Of a DNA stretch of 64,000 nucleotides, positions 34,036 to 41,786 are shown piece by piece (positions within the stretch are counted from its first letter, which is position 1; every line of letters starts with the position of its first letter). The stretch comes from Cellulosilyticum lentocellum DSM 5427. GTDB taxonomy: Bacteria > Bacillota > Clostridia > Lachnospirales > Cellulosilyticaceae. Where the stretch lies: assembly GCF_000178835.2 (NCBI RefSeq), contig NC_015275.1, positions 4,183,001 to 4,247,000 on the forward strand, given 5' to 3'. The translations under genes and the position numbers were made by a program. A model generated the notes under the pieces. It did not search any database and was not told the DNA's origin. It saw only the letters and a list, made by a program, of their open reading frames with translations.

Positions 34036-35943
34036 ATGAGAATTACAGATTTACTTACGACCGAAAGTATCGACTTGAATTTTAAAGTAAATTCTAAATC
34101 AGAAGCAATTAATCATTTAGTAGACTTAATGTATTCTACTGGTAATATCAGTGATAAAGAAGTTTACAAATCAGCTATTTTAGCACGTGAAGATTTAAGC
34201 ACAACTGGTATAGGAGAGGGCATTGCTATTCCTCATGCCAAAACAAGTGCTGTTAAAAAAGCTACACTTGTAGCTGCTGTAAGTAAAGATGGTGTTGATT
34301 ATGAAGCTTTAGACGGAGCTCCTTCACACTTATTCTTTATGATTGCTGCTCCAGATGGAGCTAATAATACACATCTAGATGTACTTTCTAGATTATCTAC
34401 AATTCTTATGGATGCTAAGTTTAGAGAAAAACTTATTCATGCTAATAGTCCACAAGAATTTTTAAAACTTATTAACGTAAAAGAAACTGAAAAATTTGGT
34501 GATGTAGTAGATACAGCCAAGACCTCTACTTCTAGTAATGATGCTAAAGAAACTAAGGGTTATACTATCCTTGCCGTTACAGCTTGTCCTACTGGTATCG
34601 CACATACTTATATGGCTGCTGAAGCACTTCAAAACAAAGCAGATGAAATGGGTATTTCATGTAAAGTAGAAACAAATGGATCTGGCGGTATTAAAAATGC
34701 ACTTACTGATGAAGACATCAAAAATGCAACATGTATTATCGTAGCTGCAGATAAAAACGTAGAGATGAACCGTTTTGATGGTAAAAAGGTAATCATCACT
34801 AAAGTAGCTAATGGTATCCATAAAGCTGAAGAACTTATCACCAAAGCTTCTCAAGGTGATGCACCTATTTATCATGCTAAAAATGCTGGAGTTGCTGGTG
34901 ATAGTGAAACACAAACAAGCGAAGGTCTTGGCCGTCAACTTTACAAACACTTAATGAATGGTGTTTCTCATATGCTGCCATTCGTTATTGGGGGCGGTAT
35001 CCTCATTGCACTTGCTTTCTTAATTGATTCTTTACTTGGTTATACAGATGCCCTTGGTTCTAATGCCGCTGCGGCTGTGTGGTTTAAATCTATTGGTGAC
35101 GCTGCCTTTGGATTCATGCTACCTGTCCTTGCAGGGTATATTGCTATGAGTATTGGTGAGCGTCCTGCCCTTGTAGTTGGTTTTGTCGGTGGTATGTTAG
35201 CTAACTCAGGAGGCTCAGGATTTTTAGGTGCACTTATTGCTGGTTTTGCTGGTGGTTATTTAATGGTTGGCCTCAAAAAAGTACTATCTGTTTTACCACA
35301 ATCACTAGAAGGACTTAAACCAACTTTACTATACCCTGTCCTTGGTGTTGGTCTAATTGGTGTTGCTATTACATTCATCATTAACCCACCAGTTGCTTTT
35401 GTTAACACTTGGCTTACAGATACTCTTTTAAATATGGGTACAACAAGTGCTGTATTAGTTGGTACTATTCTTGCTGCTATGATGGCTATTGATATGGGTG
35501 GTCCATTTAATAAAGCTGCTTATGTGGTAGGTATTGCTGCTTTAGAGGCTGGTAATCTTTCTCTTATGGCTGCTGTAATGATCGGTGGTATGGTACCTCC
35601 ATTAGCTATTGCACTTTGTACTACTTTCTTCAAGAATAGATTTACAGAAAGAGAACGTCAATCAGGTATTGTTAACTACATTATGGGACTTTCCTTCATC
35701 ACTGAAGGTGCAATTCCTTTTGCGGCTTCTGATCCATTAAAGGTTATTCCTGCTTGTGTTATTGGTTCAGGTATTGCTGGTGCACTTTCATCATTCTTTG
35801 GATGTACACTTAATGCACCTCATGGTGGTATCTTCGTACTTCCAGTAATCGGTCAGCCACTTTGGTACTTTGTATCATTAGTAGTTGGCTCAGTAGTAGG
35901 TGCTGTCATTCTTGGATTCTTAAAGAAACCATTAAACAAATAG
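34036..35943 (+). CDS. fruA: Fructose PTS permease, EIIABC fusion
   Basis: The 635-residue fused enzyme II takes up fructose and phosphorylates it at C1. Domain order: EIIA residues 1-150 with active His67 in IAIPHAKTS; a Thr/Ser/Lys linker; EIIB residues about 175-275 with active Cys184 in VTACPTGIAHTYMAAEAL; EIIC from about 305 to the end, with about eight to ten membrane segments starting MLPFVIGGGILIALAF and the motif FITEGAIPFAASDP. CGGAGG precedes the start. With fruK it forms a two-gene operon ending in a strong terminator. No HPr or regulator gene is adjacent. Confidence 0.95.
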   Translation: MRITDLLTTESIDLNFKVNSKSEAINHLVDLMYSTGNISDKEVYKSAILAREDLSTTGIGEGIAIPHAKTSAVKKATLVAAVSKDGVDYEALDGAPSHLFFMIAAPDGANNTHLDVLSRLSTILMDAKFREKLIHANSPQEFLKLINVKETEKFGDVVDTAKTSTSSNDAKETKGYTILAVTACPTGIAHTYMAAEALQNKADEMGISCKVETNGSGGIKNALTDEDIKNATCIIVAADKNVEMNRFDGKKVIITKVANGIHKAEELITKASQGDAPIYHAKNAGVAGDSETQTSEGLGRQLYKHLMNGVSHMLPFVIGGGILIALAFLIDSLLGYTDALGSNAAAAVWFKSIGDAAFGFMLPVLAGYIAMSIGERPALVVGFVGGMLANSGGSGFLGALIAGFAGGYLMVGLKKVLSVLPQSLEGLKPTLLYPVLGVGLIGVAITFIINPPVAFVNTWLTDTLLNMGTTSAVLVGTILAAMMAIDMGGPFNKAAYVVGIAALEAGNLSLMAAVMIGGMVPPLAIALCTTFFKNRFTERERQSGIVNYIMGLSFITEGAIPFAASDPLKVIPACVIGSGIAGALSSFFGCTLNAPHGGIFVLPVIGQPLWYFVSLVVGSVVGAVILGFLKKPLNK

Positions 35944-35952
35944 TTTAACCAT

Positions 35953-35982
35953 AAAAAGAGGAGATTACTATCTCCTCTTTTT
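35953..35982 (+). terminator. fruK-fruA terminator
   Basis: Perfect 13-base arms (35953-35965 and 35970-35982) with a 4-base loop and a T-tract, 10 bases past the fruA stop. A perfect DnaA-box sequence TTATCCACA follows at 35986-35994. Confidence 0.88.
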
Positions 35983-36012
35983 ATTTTATCCACAGATAGC
36001 CGACTAATTTTA

Positions 36013-36133
36013 GGAACTGTCCCCAATTTCAATCACATTTATCCTCTTATTCACAAGACCTGTCCCTCTTTATTGTCCCTCTTTATTCCTCTTTATTCTT
36101 TTTATTTTAAGAACCGTCCCTAATTTTGTCCCT
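36013..36133 (-). repeat. Degenerate cluster of dispersed motifs
   Basis: In minus orientation: a variant GGAACTGTCCCC (36013-36024), exact AAGACCTGTCCC (36055-36066), exact AAGAACCGTCCC (36109-36120), and two bare GTCCCT stubs at about 36075 and 36128. Both motif families occur side by side, interspersed with T-rich CTTTATT units, between fruA and the chemoreceptor gene. Confidence 0.7.
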
Positions 36134-36238
36134 AATTTTACTAATTTTAGATAGATTTAACCTTAATTTAATACTAGTTTGATGCTGTTTCTTTACAATA
36201 CTCTTACTTACCCAATTAAAAATATTCAAGGAGATTTT

Positions 36239-38296
36239 ATGAAAAAGTTCATCAAACATGTACCTTTATGGAAATGTCATTCTTCAAAAAAAGTGCGTTT
36301 CAATTTAATGAGTCGTATTATCATACTCATCTTTATGATTTCCATTTTCCCTATTTTTCTATTGATTTCTACCATTATTCAAAATACCTCTTCAAACTTA
36401 AAACGTGACATAACTAATACTGCCGTACAAATTAACGATATAACCTCTTCTACTTTAGCAACACTTTTAGAACATGAATCCTCTGTCCTTACTGTATTAA
36501 GTAATGATACCTCACTACTTAACTATGAAGATTCTAACAATGCTAAAGAGTTCACTACTAATAAGCTTAAATATATTGTAGATGAGAGTCCTTTTATTTC
36601 TGGTATTTCTCTTAAAGCGGAGGATCAAGAAGAATCTTTTTCTTACCCTGATAATACACAAGGTAAGCTTACCAGTAAGGATCTAGATGGTACCTATTTT
36701 TATAAATTAGCCAAAAAAAATAAGAAGACTGCTGTATCAGCCCCTTATTTTGATAGTTTATCTAAAGAACTTGTCATTACTATAACCTCTCCTATTTTAA
36801 ACAATTCTAATGAATTTCTAGGAGCAATTAATCTTGATATCAGTATGGGTACTTTTTCTGAGTATCTTAATTCTGCTTTGGAAAAGTATAAAGGTCATTT
36901 TCCCTTAGAATCCATGATTTATCTTTCTAATGGTAATATTCTTGCCTCTACAGCTGGTGAAGCTATCAATACAAAGCTTGTTTTACTTCCCGGGGGATAT
37001 CACATCGTCAATACTCATGATGAGGAGTTTTCAGCAAGCTTTAAAGATATTCCTTATTATTTTTATCGTGGTCAAACCATTAATCAATTGAATTTTATCA
37101 CCTATATTGCTGAAGATAAAATAAATAGTCTAGTTGTAGATATGCTTCAGCCTCTTGTTTTATCTATTACGATTATCTTCATGATTTCACTCATTATAGG
37201 ACTCATTTATACTACAAGATTCCTAAAACCACTTCAATATATTGTACACACACTAACTAAATTAAAAGCCAACGACCTTAACATTCATATTGATACTAGT
37301 AAAATCAAAACAAAGGATTTATTAGAAATTGCCCTTGCTACTAACGAACTTACTCATCATCTAAGTACCTCTATCCATGATTTAAAGAAAACTTCCGGTT
37401 CGCTACTAAAGGATGCTTCTGCTGTCGATCAAGTAAGTACACAATGTAATCATTATGCCACCGCTACTTTAAATGCTATAAACGAAATTAAGGCGGGTGC
37501 TAAAGAACAGATTACCCAAGTTACAGATGCTATTGCTTCCATCTCTACACTTCATTGCCAATGCGAAAATGGGGATACGATCAAAGAACAACTTAATGAG
37601 CACTCTACTTACGTCATTTCCTATGTGCAACAAGGTCTTCAAACTTCTAAGGACCTTACACTTGCCATTAATACACAACGTGACAAGCTTTATGAGCTTC
37701 GTATTAAGGTTAAAGATTTAGGAGAAAAATCTTCTCAGATTGCTTCTATACTTATCACCCTTCAAGCTATCTCCAGAAAAATCAACCTTCTAGCCTTTAA
37801 TGCCTCTATAGAAACTACTAGAGCTGGTCAACAAGGCAATGGGTTCTCCGTTATTGCACAAGAGATGCAACAATTAGCTGATACTGCCCTTAGCTTCACA
37901 CAAAATATTCAAACCATCGTAGAGGATAATATTGCATCCGTTTCTTATGTTTCTAATAATATGAAGCAAGTTATCCTTGCTGAGCAAACTACCGAAAATG
38001 TTTTAGGTGAAGTTCAAAAACAATTTGATTCCATTGAAGGTGCTACCACCTTAGTTGAGCAATCCATTAAAGCTGTTAATGATATCTTAACTTCCGTTAG
38101 CCTCACCAAAGACGTTATCCATGTAGACATGCAAACTATCTTTCATATTGCTGAAAAAATCATTAACCTCACTCATTCTAGTGAAGACTATGGTAATATT
38201 GAATTTGCTACCCTGCAAGAACTTCTTTCAACCTCTGAAAGCTTAACTCAAAGCTCGCAGTATTTGGAGACGCAAATTGGTCAGTATACTATATAG
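36239..38296 (+). CDS. Methyl-accepting chemotaxis-like sensor protein
   Basis: The 685-residue protein starts at ATG 36239, 5 bases after AAGGAGA; an upstream ATG lacks a ribosome site. Layout: a membrane segment near residues 27-50 (IIILIFMISIFPIFLLIS), an external dCache-like sensor region to about 300, a second membrane segment near 305-330, a HAMP-type linker, and a coiled-coil cytoplasmic domain. The tip, near residues 515-550, reads INLLAFNASIETTRAGQQG then FSVIAQEMQQLAD, recognisably the MCP tip but with Ser and Thr replacing two conserved Ala of NAAIEAA. No chemotaxis genes are adjacent. The ligand is unknown. Confidence 0.85.
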   Translation: MKKFIKHVPLWKCHSSKKVRFNLMSRIIILIFMISIFPIFLLISTIIQNTSSNLKRDITNTAVQINDITSSTLATLLEHESSVLTVLSNDTSLLNYEDSNNAKEFTTNKLKYIVDESPFISGISLKAEDQEESFSYPDNTQGKLTSKDLDGTYFYKLAKKNKKTAVSAPYFDSLSKELVITITSPILNNSNEFLGAINLDISMGTFSEYLNSALEKYKGHFPLESMIYLSNGNILASTAGEAINTKLVLLPGGYHIVNTHDEEFSASFKDIPYYFYRGQTINQLNFITYIAEDKINSLVVDMLQPLVLSITIIFMISLIIGLIYTTRFLKPLQYIVHTLTKLKANDLNIHIDTSKIKTKDLLEIALATNELTHHLSTSIHDLKKTSGSLLKDASAVDQVSTQCNHYATATLNAINEIKAGAKEQITQVTDAIASISTLHCQCENGDTIKEQLNEHSTYVISYVQQGLQTSKDLTLAINTQRDKLYELRIKVKDLGEKSSQIASILITLQAISRKINLLAFNASIETTRAGQQGNGFSVIAQEMQQLADTALSFTQNIQTIVEDNIASVSYVSNNMKQVILAEQTTENVLGEVQKQFDSIEGATTLVEQSIKAVNDILTSVSLTKDVIHVDMQTIFHIAEKIINLTHSSEDYGNIEFATLQELLSTSESLTQSSQYLETQIGQYTI

Positions 38297-38321
38297 GTAA
38301 ACTCACTAAATATTATCTATG

Positions 38322-38364
38322 CTCATTATGCACTTAATGCAGCAGCTAGCTGCTCTATGATGAG
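38322..38364. repeat. Palindromic element after the chemoreceptor gene
   Basis: A perfect 14-base palindrome AGCAGCTAGCTGCT (38341-38354) nested inside CTCAT/ATGAG (38322-38326 and 38360-38364). Confidence 0.5.
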
Positions 38365-38393
38365 GATGGATTGGATTTAATATTTGAGCAACA

Positions 38394-38441
38394 AAAAAGC
38401 ACTCACCAAGTGATGTTATACATACTTGGTGAGTGCTTTTT
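38394..38441. terminator. Strong bidirectional terminator
   Basis: Perfect 18-base arms (38394-38411, 38424-38441), a 12-base loop, with A and T runs outside. It can stop the chemoreceptor transcript on the plus strand and anything read leftward from the structured region beyond it. Confidence 0.85.
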
Positions 38442-38445
38442 CGCT

Positions 38446-38640
38446 CCAGACTCCTGAAATGAACTTTCATGGCTACTTAAGTAAACCTTATTCGAGGCAT
38501 AAAATGGCTCCTCAGCACTTCTATGATTTAGAATAGCGCCTACTAAGAGCAACTATGAAAGCCAAGCCAATGAGTGAGGAGCTCCTTAAAGTCTTGGCCG
38601 GTGCACCCTATGCTAGGAAGCTCAGACCTTAAGACTCTGG
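38446..38640. ncRNA. Candidate structured RNA, module 1 (family not recognised)
   Basis: About 195 bases, visibly richer in G and C than its surroundings, with no ORF. Nested pairings: closing CCAGA (38446-38450) with TCTGG (38636-38640); a stem of GCTCCTC plus ACT with AGT plus GAGGAGC around 38507-38582, enclosing CTAT/ATAG; AGTCTT with AAGACT around 38590-38636, enclosing CCTA/TAGG near 38608-38618; and TGAAA/TTTCA near 38455-38470. The strand is uncertain; minus is slightly favoured because the terminator at 38394-38441 would directly follow. It does not show the conserved cores of RNase P RNA, tmRNA or a T-box. Confidence 0.5.
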
Positions 38641-38681
38641 CTTAAAACTTTATTTGGTAATGATAAATGTAAAAACGTTTT

Positions 38682-38825
38682 GACAACTTATAAATGGCGC
38701 CTCCCTGCCAGCGCACTAGTGAACATTTTCCTTAGAGCCAGAGGTACCTGTAACGACAGATTGAGACTTGGTCGACCCGGTCAGTTCCTCAAGTTGAAGC
38801 TGCGGTGATTATGCCGTGGAAGTTG
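38682..38825. ncRNA. Candidate structured RNA, module 2 (family not recognised)
   Basis: About 144 bases, GC-rich relative to flanks, closed by CAACTT and ATGGC at one end pairing with GCCGT and AAGTTG at the other. Inside are CTGT-AACG-ACAG, ACTTG/CAAGT around a GGTCGACC core, and CAGC/GCTG. A tandem near-repeat GACTTGGTC-GACCCGGTC lies in the middle. An AT-rich linker (38641-38681) separates it from module 1. It ends just before the stop of the minus-strand hydrolase gene, so it could be that gene's 3' untranslated region or an independent RNA. Confidence 0.45.
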
Positions 38826-38845
38826 TTTGATTTATTTTTACACTT

Positions 38846-39796
38846 CTATATATGTGGGCTGCAAGTAGACTCCCTAGTAAAAGTTAATATTTTTTCTATA
38901 TATGTATTAAAATCTATAGGAAAATCATGTCCCAAATGTGCTACCTTTTCATATATATAATCTATTTGAGTTTGCTCCAGTGCTTTAACAAGTGCCTCAG
39001 TCTCACTTAAGCAATCTACGTCGTCTTCTCCGCAAACAATATAGACTTTTGTTTCTTTTAATCTGCCTAAGAGAGGTAACCATTGTTCTATTTCAGGCAG
39101 CCATGGTGCTATTAGTATCAGTCCTTTAATTTTTACTTTGCTATGTAAAGCAAAATACAAGCTTACTCTTGCTCCTGAAGAGAAGCCTCCTAAAATGACA
39201 TTCTCTTGTTGCACTTTAAAATTTTCTACTATGGTAGTATAATGGCTCCCCAGTTCTTTATAACCTTTCTCTATATCATTCCAATAATAGCCTCCATCAA
39301 ATTTGATTTCTGAAGACTGTGGCAAGGCTAAAAGATAGCCTTTCTCTTTGAAATTCTTCCAATAGTACTCCGCTATAGCCATGTTTTCTTCATTACCATG
39401 CAACCCTATTACAAGGGGATACGCCTTTTGCTGATGGCTTGGTTCAACCAGCTTCAGCTGAGGTAAGCTTTGCTTTACTGCTAGTTCTTCTCTCTTCTTG
39501 CATATGTCACAAAGCTGATGGAATAGTTCATGACTTCTTAGGGCATCTAGGTCTTCGTCCCCTTGCAAGTAGCTATAACTATACCAATGACCTTTCTCTA
39601 ATATAGCTTCTTTCATAAGTTTGATTGCTTCTTCATATAAACCTGCTTTACTAGCTATGGCATATCTAAAATTATAAATTTGAGCCATATTACCTTGCAC
39701 TTCTTTATAGTTTTCCGTAAGGAAGCTATAAGCTTCCAGATATTTTTCTTCACAATATAAGGTAATCGTTTCATTTAATAATTGTGTATAAGTCAT
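38846..39796 (-). CDS. Alpha/beta-hydrolase (esterase/phospholipase-like) with helical N-terminal domain
   Basis: The 316-residue cytoplasmic protein, with no signal peptide. Residues 1-110 are helical and TPR-like (YLEAYSFLTENYKEVQ, LYEEAIKLMKEAIL). From about 120 the hydrolase fold: VIGLHGNEEN (oxyanion strand), GGFSSGARVSLYFAL (nucleophile Ser in G-F-S-S-G near residue 204), VCGEDDVDCLSETEA (acid Asp) and KVAHLGHDFPIDF (catalytic His). This matches the carboxylesterase/phospholipase superfamily; the substrate is unknown. GGAGGG lies 4-5 bases before the start. The leader carries a 25-codon ORF and a terminator-like hairpin (39822-40032) that could control it. Confidence 0.8.
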   Translation of the reverse strand: MTYTQLLNETITLYCEEKYLEAYSFLTENYKEVQGNMAQIYNFRYAIASKAGLYEEAIKLMKEAILEKGHWYSYSYLQGDEDLDALRSHELFHQLCDICKKREELAVKQSLPQLKLVEPSHQQKAYPLVIGLHGNEENMAIAEYYWKNFKEKGYLLALPQSSEIKFDGGYYWNDIEKGYKELGSHYTTIVENFKVQQENVILGGFSSGARVSLYFALHSKVKIKGLILIAPWLPEIEQWLPLLGRLKETKVYIVCGEDDVDCLSETEALVKALEQTQIDYIYEKVAHLGHDFPIDFNTYIEKILTFTRESTCSPHI

Positions 39797-39821
39797 TTTC
39801 CCTCCATTTTATTTCGGGCAT

Positions 39822-39867
39822 AAAAAATAGCCCTCAAGTAGATGTGACTACTCAGGACCTTTTGAGG
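39822..39867 (-). terminator. Intrinsic terminator in the hydrolase leader (possible attenuator)
   Basis: On the minus strand a hairpin (CCTGAGTAG with CTACTTGAGG, loop TCACAT) is followed by GCTA and six T residues (39822-39827). An outer CCTCAA/TTGAGG pairing (39862-39867 with 39832-39837) is also possible. The 5' arm GTAGTCACA (39843-39851) is perfectly complementary over nine bases to TGTGACTAC (39922-39930) in the upstream small ORF, so two exclusive structures can form. Confidence 0.65.
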
Positions 39868-39893
39868 TACTTATACAGCATATCTCTACCCCA

Positions 39894-39971
39894 TTACAAG
39901 ATACAAGTATACCTATTTGATGTAGTCACAGATGAAATATAAAATTCGTTTAGACTTGTTATTTTTATCAT
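39894..39971 (-). CDS. Candidate 25-residue leader peptide
   Basis: ATG 39969-39971 to TAA 39894-39896. It encodes MIKITSLNEFYISSVTTSNR and then YTCIL. AAAGGATGTG, one mismatch from the full anti-16S complement AAAGGAGGTG, sits 6 bases before the ATG, and a well-formed promoter lies upstream. The Ser/Thr-rich middle (codons 13-19) overlaps the nine bases that can pair with the downstream terminator arm, as in ribosome-controlled attenuators. The peptide resembles nothing recognised. It could instead be a chance ORF inside a small RNA. Confidence 0.45.
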   Translation of the reverse strand: MIKITSLNEFYISSVTTSNRYTCIL

Positions 39972-40003
39972 ACTGACCACATCCTTTCACTAAATATACG
40001 AGA

Positions 40004-40032
40004 ATTTTATCACACTTCATCATAAAGGTAAA
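40004..40032 (-). promoter_or_regulatory. Promoter of the hydrolase leader
   Basis: On the minus strand TTTACC (40027-40032), spacer 17 bases, TAAAAT (40004-40009). Transcription would begin near 39997, about 26 bases before the 25-codon ORF and 200 bases before the hydrolase start. Confidence 0.55.
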
Positions 40033-40077
40033 CTACTACTCTAAAATTTCAGTTTTTATTCATGTTTTTTCATATAT

Positions 40078-40117
40078 AGCTTTTTAAAAAGCTTGTTAAA
40101 AACTTTTTTAAAAAGCT
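40078..40117. repeat. Repeated A/T palindrome
   Basis: AGCTTTTTAAAAAGCT (40078-40093) is a perfect 16-base palindrome, followed by an imperfect second copy at 40102-40117. It lies between cls and the hydrolase leader promoter. Nothing else was seen in 40033-40181. Confidence 0.5.
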
Positions 40118-40181
40118 ACAAGGCACTTTTTAGATTAGAACTCTAACGATTCACACGAATATGATTTCACCTATTAAATAA

Positions 40182-40216
40182 AAAGAGATTGCTTTTACTT
40201 TTAAGCAACCTCTCTT
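40182..40216 (-). terminator. cls terminator
   Basis: Hairpin of about 13-base arms (40182-40194, 40203-40216) with one or two imperfect pairs and a U-run on the minus strand, 16 bases past the cls stop. Confidence 0.75.
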
Positions 40217-40231
40217 ATTACCTGTTTTTTA

Positions 40232-41767
40232 TTACATTAGTGGTGCAAATAAACGTAAAATGGAACGCATTAATCTAGTCCATATGCTAACGTTCTTACA
40301 ATCCTCCAGTGTAATAGGTGTACAAATCTCTAACATCTTTAAATAATCATCTTTAACTTCAAAAACAGTTTTATTTTGATAAACCATAGTAGCACACTCA
40401 AAGTGTAAATATAAGCTTCTATAATCAAAATTAATACTACCCACTATAGCCACTTCATCATCTGAAACCACTGTTTTAGAATGAATAAAACCAGGCGTAT
40501 ATTCGTAGATTTTAATACCAGCTTCAATAAGCTGTTTATAATAAGCTCTTGTTACAATGTGCACATACCACTTATCTTCTTTATGCGGTGTTACAATTCT
40601 TATATCCACTCCACTTTTAGCAGCCAAACTTAAGGCTGTGACCATTTCATTATCTACAATTAAATACGGTGTACTGATATACACGTAATCCTTTGACTTA
40701 TGTAGTAAATTCAGGTACACATTTTCACCTACTGTTTCACGGTCTAATGGACTATCACCATAGGGTTGCACATAACCATCAGATTCAAATGGCTCTGGGT
40801 GGTAGGTATGAGGCTTGAACATTTCATAATCATCATATTTATTGGTACTGAAATTCCATGTCTGCAAAAACATCATTGTAAGATTCCATACTGCATCTCC
40901 CTTGAGCATAATGGCTGCATCTTTCCAGTGACCAAATCTATCAATGGCATTGATATATTCATCTGCTAGATTAATACCTCCCATATATCCAATGTATCCA
41001 TCAATAACCGTTATTTTTCTATGGTCTCGATTATTAAGAATAACATTAAGTACAGGCGCAAGAGGATTAAAGACAACACACTGAATGCCTTTCTTCCTTA
41101 TTTTTTCCTCATACTTATAAGGTAAGGTTTGTAAGGAACCTATGTCATCATAAAGTATTCTAACATCAACACCTGCTTTTGCCTTTCTTTCTAGGATTTC
41201 TAGAACGGTATCCCACATCTTCCCTTCATGAATGATAAAGTACTCCATAAAAATAAAATGTTCTGCCTTCTCTAGTTCCTCTATAAGGCTATCAAAAAAA
41301 CGTTCTCCGGGACTTAAGTATTTAGTAGTTGTATTTTGATGCACCGGGAAAAGTGCATAGTCTTTAATATACTTTGTTTGATTAGCAATTTGCTTATCTT
41401 TTCTCTCTAATTCCTCAATAATCTTAGGATCTTGCTTAAGCTGAGGCGCAGTACGATAGTAAATCACTTCTAAACGTTTCGTTAGCTTTTTACCCAATCT
41501 ATTATTGCCAGCTAAAATATAAAAGAACCCACCAAACATAGGAAATAACATAATAGGAATGCCCCAAGCTAATTTATAAGATGGATTATCCTGTTTACTT
41601 ACTAAATGAACTACTGCAACTGTACTAATCAATATCGAAATAGCATAGAAGTAAATAAAATAGTTACTTAATTTCCAAATAACCCCTATGATTAAAGCAA
41701 GCTGAAAAAGAATTAACAGCCCTACAATAACCATTCGACTAAAAATAAAATTTAATACTCTTCTCAT
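40232..41767 (-). CDS. cls: Cardiolipin synthase (phospholipase D family)
   Basis: Condenses two phosphatidylglycerol molecules to cardiolipin and glycerol at the cell membrane. The ATG at 41765-41767 follows GGGAGAAAGG; a TTG nine codons earlier overlaps the previous gene. The 511-residue protein has two N-terminal membrane segments (residues about 8-50) and a PLDN-type segment (LAWGIPIMLFPMFGGFFYIL). It has two HKD motifs: HRKITVIDGYIGYMGG near residue 247 and HSKTVVSDDEVAIVGSINFD near 425. The length and order match bacterial ClsA. Its start is close to the end of the esterase gene at 41787 (19-base gap), so the two may be cotranscribed. Confidence 0.92.
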   Translation of the reverse strand: MRRVLNFIFSRMVIVGLLILFQLALIIGVIWKLSNYFIYFYAISILISTVAVVHLVSKQDNPSYKLAWGIPIMLFPMFGGFFYILAGNNRLGKKLTKRLEVIYYRTAPQLKQDPKIIEELERKDKQIANQTKYIKDYALFPVHQNTTTKYLSPGERFFDSLIEELEKAEHFIFMEYFIIHEGKMWDTVLEILERKAKAGVDVRILYDDIGSLQTLPYKYEEKIRKKGIQCVVFNPLAPVLNVILNNRDHRKITVIDGYIGYMGGINLADEYINAIDRFGHWKDAAIMLKGDAVWNLTMMFLQTWNFSTNKYDDYEMFKPHTYHPEPFESDGYVQPYGDSPLDRETVGENVYLNLLHKSKDYVYISTPYLIVDNEMVTALSLAAKSGVDIRIVTPHKEDKWYVHIVTRAYYKQLIEAGIKIYEYTPGFIHSKTVVSDDEVAIVGSINFDYRSLYLHFECATMVYQNKTVFEVKDDYLKMLEICTPITLEDCKNVSIWTRLMRSILRLFAPLM

Positions 41768-41786
41768 CAAGCCTTTCTCCCACTCT

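Noticed and set aside
38446-38825. RNase P RNA, tmRNA, 6S RNA or T-box leader at the GC-rich island
   Set aside because: The conserved cores of RNase P (GAGGAAAGUCC), tmRNA (GGUUCGA plus CCA end) and T-box (UGGNACCGCG) were not found on either strand, and the overall pairing is not the long rod expected of 6S RNA.
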